The notes beneath the pieces are model-generated. The model made no database searches and was not told the DNA's origin. It was given only the letters and a program-made list of their open reading frames with translations. DNA of 23,707 bases from Streptomyces cellulosae (GTDB taxonomy: Bacteria > Actinomycetota > Actinomycetes > Streptomycetales > Streptomycetaceae), in the NCBI RefSeq assembly GCF_000721105.1, contig NZ_JOEV01000072.1, positions 1 to 23,707 on the forward strand. The letters are read 5' to 3'. The position numbers and the translations under genes are program-made. This document shows, piece by piece, positions 21,999 to 23,707 of the stretch; the first letter of the stretch is position 1, and the number at the start of each line of letters is the position of its first letter.

Positions 21999-22612
21999 GT
22001 CGATTCCCCCAGCGTCCTGGGGTCCTCATCCGTCACACTCTCGCCGTCCAGCTGGCGAGCCAGCCGTTTCAGCCCCCGGTACGCGGCCGTGCGGACCGCG
22101 CCGGGCCGCTTGCCCAGGACGCGGGCGGCGGCCGGGCCGTCCAGGCCGACGACCACGCGCAGCAGCACCGCCTCCGCCTGGTCGCGGGGCAGGCCCCGGA
22201 CCAGCTCCAGGGCGTACTCCGTGGAGAGGGCCTCCAGCGCCTGGTCGTGCGTACTGCTCGGCCCCGGCAGTTCCAGTACGTCCTGTTCGAGCGTCGCCGC
22301 CCGAGGCCGTACCCGCTGCCGGCGCAGATGGTCCAGCGCCCGGTGCCGGGCGATGGTCGCGCTCCAGCCCCGGAACCCCGCGCCGTCGCCCTTGAACCGG
22401 CCGAGGTCCCGGGCGATCTCCAGCCAGGCGTCGGAGGCCACGTCCTCGGCGTCGTCACCGACGATGCCGCGCAGATACCCGAGCAGACCCGGCTGCACGA
22501 TCCGGTAGGCGACCGCGAAGGCCGCCTCGTCACCCTGCTGGGCCCGCGCGACGGCCGCGCCCAGTTCCCCGTCGTACGCCTGCGCGCGGCGGGGTTCCCC
22601 TCCCTGGCCCAA
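21995..22612 (-). CDS. ECF RNA polymerase sigma factor 2
   Basis: This 205-residue ECF sigma factor is closely similar to sigma factor 1. Region 2 holds AFAVAYRIVQPGLLGYLRGI, DDAEDVASDAWLEIARDLGR and FRGWSATIARHRALDHLRRQ. Region 4 holds LVRGLPRDQAEAVLLRVVVG, ARVLGKRPGAVRTAAYRGLK and RLARQLDGES. The shared GKRPGAVRTAA recognition segment suggests overlapping promoter preference. The start is uncertain: TTG 22612 has GAGGA 6 nt upstream and gives a normal length; GTG 22663 would add 17 residues. Its TGA is embedded in ATGA, the probable start of its anti-sigma partner. The tandem arrangement of two sigma/anti-sigma operons suggests local duplication followed by divergence, more in the anti-sigma tails than in the sigma factors. 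Confidence 0.9.
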   Translation of the reverse strand: MGQGGEPRRAQAYDGELGAAVARAQQGDEAAFAVAYRIVQPGLLGYLRGIVGDDAEDVASDAWLEIARDLGRFKGDGAGFRGWSATIARHRALDHLRRQRVRPRAATLEQDVLELPGPSSTHDQALEALSTEYALELVRGLPRDQAEAVLLRVVVGLDGPAAARVLGKRPGAVRTAAYRGLKRLARQLDGESVTDEDPRTLGEST

Positions 22613-22798
22613 GAACTGTCCTCGTCCGTACCGAGTTCGTGGCGGATCCGCGGCCCCCGGCACAGCCGCCGTCTGCCTCCGCCCCCACGATGATCAGCGC
22701 CGCAGCCCACAGAAGTGTCACAGCCGGGCCTGCGGGACCCCTCTCACACCGCTCCCACCGGCGGTGACGTCTCACGGGGCTCGCGCGCTGAGTAAGTG

Positions 22799-22817
22799 CC
22801 ACCTGTGGGACAGGTGG
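22799..22817. promoter_or_regulatory. Small hairpin upstream of the secreted protein gene
   Basis: CCACCTGT-GGG-ACAGGTGG is a perfect 8-bp inverted repeat followed by a T-rich stretch (CTTTTTC at 22830-22836), 31 nt before the GTG start. It could be an intrinsic terminator of an upstream transcript or an operator. The sigma 2 gene points away from it. Confidence 0.45.
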
Positions 22818-22848
22818 TGTTTCTGCGACTTTTTCTAGGGGTGGGGTA

Positions 22849-23707
22849 GTGAGTTCTCGCAAGGCCCATGCGTACAAGCCGCTGAGTCTGAGGCGAAGAG
22901 CCTGGCTGACGGCCGGCGCCGTCCTCCTGAGCGGCGCGGGTGTCGTGACGTACGCCATGGCGGACCCGTCCGCGTCCGGCGGCACTGCGCAGGGCCAGAG
23001 CCGTAAGCCGTCCGTCCACACCGTGAAGCTCCGTGACGAGGGCTCGGGCCGCAGAGGCCTCGGCAAGCAGGGCACGGACCGCTTCAGCGCGGTACTGCTG
23101 ACCTGGAACGACCCCGAGGCCGAGGCCAAGGGCACCCCCGAGGTGCGCACCCGGGACCTCGCGACCGGCACCTGGTCCGGCTGGCAGAAGCTGACCAAGG
23201 ACCCGAACCAGGCCGACGGCGTCGAGGGCGAGCGGGCGTCCGTGCGTGGCGGCACCGCCTCGCTGTGGACCGGCGACTCCGACGGCGTCGAGGTCCGCGT
23301 GGTCAAGGCCGACGGCACCGAGGTGGGCGGCCAGCCGGCCGGCATGGACGTCAAGCTCCTCGACCCGGGCACGGACCCGAAGCGCACGGGCACGGCGACG
23401 CGGGGAGGCCCGGAACCGGCAGCCTACGCGGAGGACACCACGGCGCCTGCGACCCCGGCGACGGACTCCGCGACCCCGACGGGGACGACGACGGACACGA
23501 CGACGGCGACCCCGACCGCGCCCCCGACGGAGACGGTCACAGCGACGCCCACGGACACCGCGACCGGCACCGTCCCCCCGTCCCCCTCGCCCCCCCCCAC
23601 AGGCCCGACCCCCGGCCCGCGGAGGTCCCCACCCGCAACATCGCCCGCGCGGGCCTCGACACGCTGGTCGAGGTACGGGTCGGTCCGGCGCTGGAGTCGC
23701 TGCCCCA
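22849..23707 (+). CDS. Secreted protein, probable peptidoglycan-recognition amidase (5' part)
   Basis: An export signal is visible: SLRRRAWLTAGAVLLSGAGV then VVTYAMA, with cleavage near residues 36-40. A folded N-terminal domain follows (HTVKLRDEGSGRRGLGK, FSAVLLTWND, TGTWSGWQKL, SLWTGDSDGVEVRVV, GGQPAGMDVKLLDPG). This is the layout I recall ahead of the PGRP/amidase_2 domain in large Streptomyces N-acetylmuramoyl-L-alanine amidases. A Thr/Pro linker comes next (about residues 200-255). The catalytic domain would lie beyond the window. GTG 22849 is preceded by GGGG-rich sequence and, 7 nt upstream, by TAGGGG, so either leadered or leaderless translation is possible. From about 23605 the protein-like frame shifts by one base, leaving a low-complexity reading in the original frame. 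That may be a base error in the C-rich linker. Confidence 0.65.
   Translation, partial: MSSRKAHAYKPLSLRRRAWLTAGAVLLSGAGVVTYAMADPSASGGTAQGQSRKPSVHTVKLRDEGSGRRGLGKQGTDRFSAVLLTWNDPEAEAKGTPEVRTRDLATGTWSGWQKLTKDPNQADGVEGERASVRGGTASLWTGDSDGVEVRVVKADGTEVGGQPAGMDVKLLDPGTDPKRTGTATRGGPEPAAYAEDTTAPATPATDSATPTGTTTDTTTATPTAPPTETVTATPTDTATGTVPPSPSPPPTGPTPGPRRSPPATSPARASTRWSRYGSVRRWSRCP

Noticed and set aside
20783..22693. 636-codon plus-strand frame across the second sigma operon
   Set aside because: It is antisense to an unmistakable ECF sigma factor and its partner, with shadow composition.
22799..22848. c-di-AMP (ydaO-type) riboswitch in front of a cell-wall hydrolase gene
   Set aside because: Streptomyces wall-hydrolase genes can carry this element, but the interval is short and shows only one 8-bp hairpin, without the conserved riboswitch segments.

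Overview
The window is high-GC actinobacterial chromosome, almost certainly Streptomyces. Third codon positions are nearly all G or C, GTG starts are common, several starts look leaderless (TANNNT about 7 nt before GTG), and the genes include a tandem ECF sigma/anti-sigma locus, a YkuD L,D-transpeptidase and an Uma2 protein. From memory, the gene content resembles the SCO4860-4885 part of the S. coelicolor core chromosome. I could not run a search, so that parallel is recall only. I saw no tRNA, rRNA, CRISPR array or insertion sequence.

Left part (1-3500): the 5' end of a BMP-family ABC transporter lipoprotein gene (minus), a signal-peptide ORF that looks like a gene remnant, an M20 amidohydrolase (minus) with its own hairpin terminator, a small one-helix membrane protein and a leaderless SAM methyltransferase.

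Centre (3850-12000): a nonulosonic-acid (sialic acid/Kdn-like) cell-surface glycopolymer locus made of two divergent transcription units. The minus unit runs DUF6716-like glycosyltransferase, CMP-nonulosonate cytidylyltransferase fused to a HAD phosphatase, NeuB-type synthase lacking a SAF domain, and a second sialyltransferase-like protein, then a hairpin. The plus unit is a GT2 glycosyltransferase coupled by TGATG to a polysialyltransferase-family protein, followed by a perfect hairpin. Both units start at GTG codons placed 7 nt after a TANNNT box. Synthase, phosphatase and cytidylyltransferase suffice to make CMP-Kdn from mannose-6-phosphate and PEP, and the three to four transferases would build the polymer. 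Teichulosonic acids of this type are known from Streptomyces walls. Just beyond lies an acyltransferase-3 gene reduced to its two ends by an out-of-frame internal deletion.

Right of this (12000-15211): two divergent regulator/enzyme pairs. A TetR faces an FAD-dependent aromatic monooxygenase, with two TTAACGSCGTTAA operators between them. A MarR faces a phenolic acid decarboxylase, with a 31-bp AT-rich palindrome between them. Together they suggest inducible handling of aromatic or phenolic compounds.

Right end (15231-23707): an Uma2-family protein, a methylmalonyl-CoA-mutase-type catalytic subunit without a B12 domain, an L,D-transpeptidase lipoprotein with a strong terminator, two paralogous ECF sigma/anti-sigma pairs on the minus strand, and the 5' part of a secreted protein resembling Streptomyces peptidoglycan-recognition amidases. 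The anti-sigma factors share an extracytoplasmic two-cysteine module, and the second appears frameshifted in a 9-nt tandem repeat.
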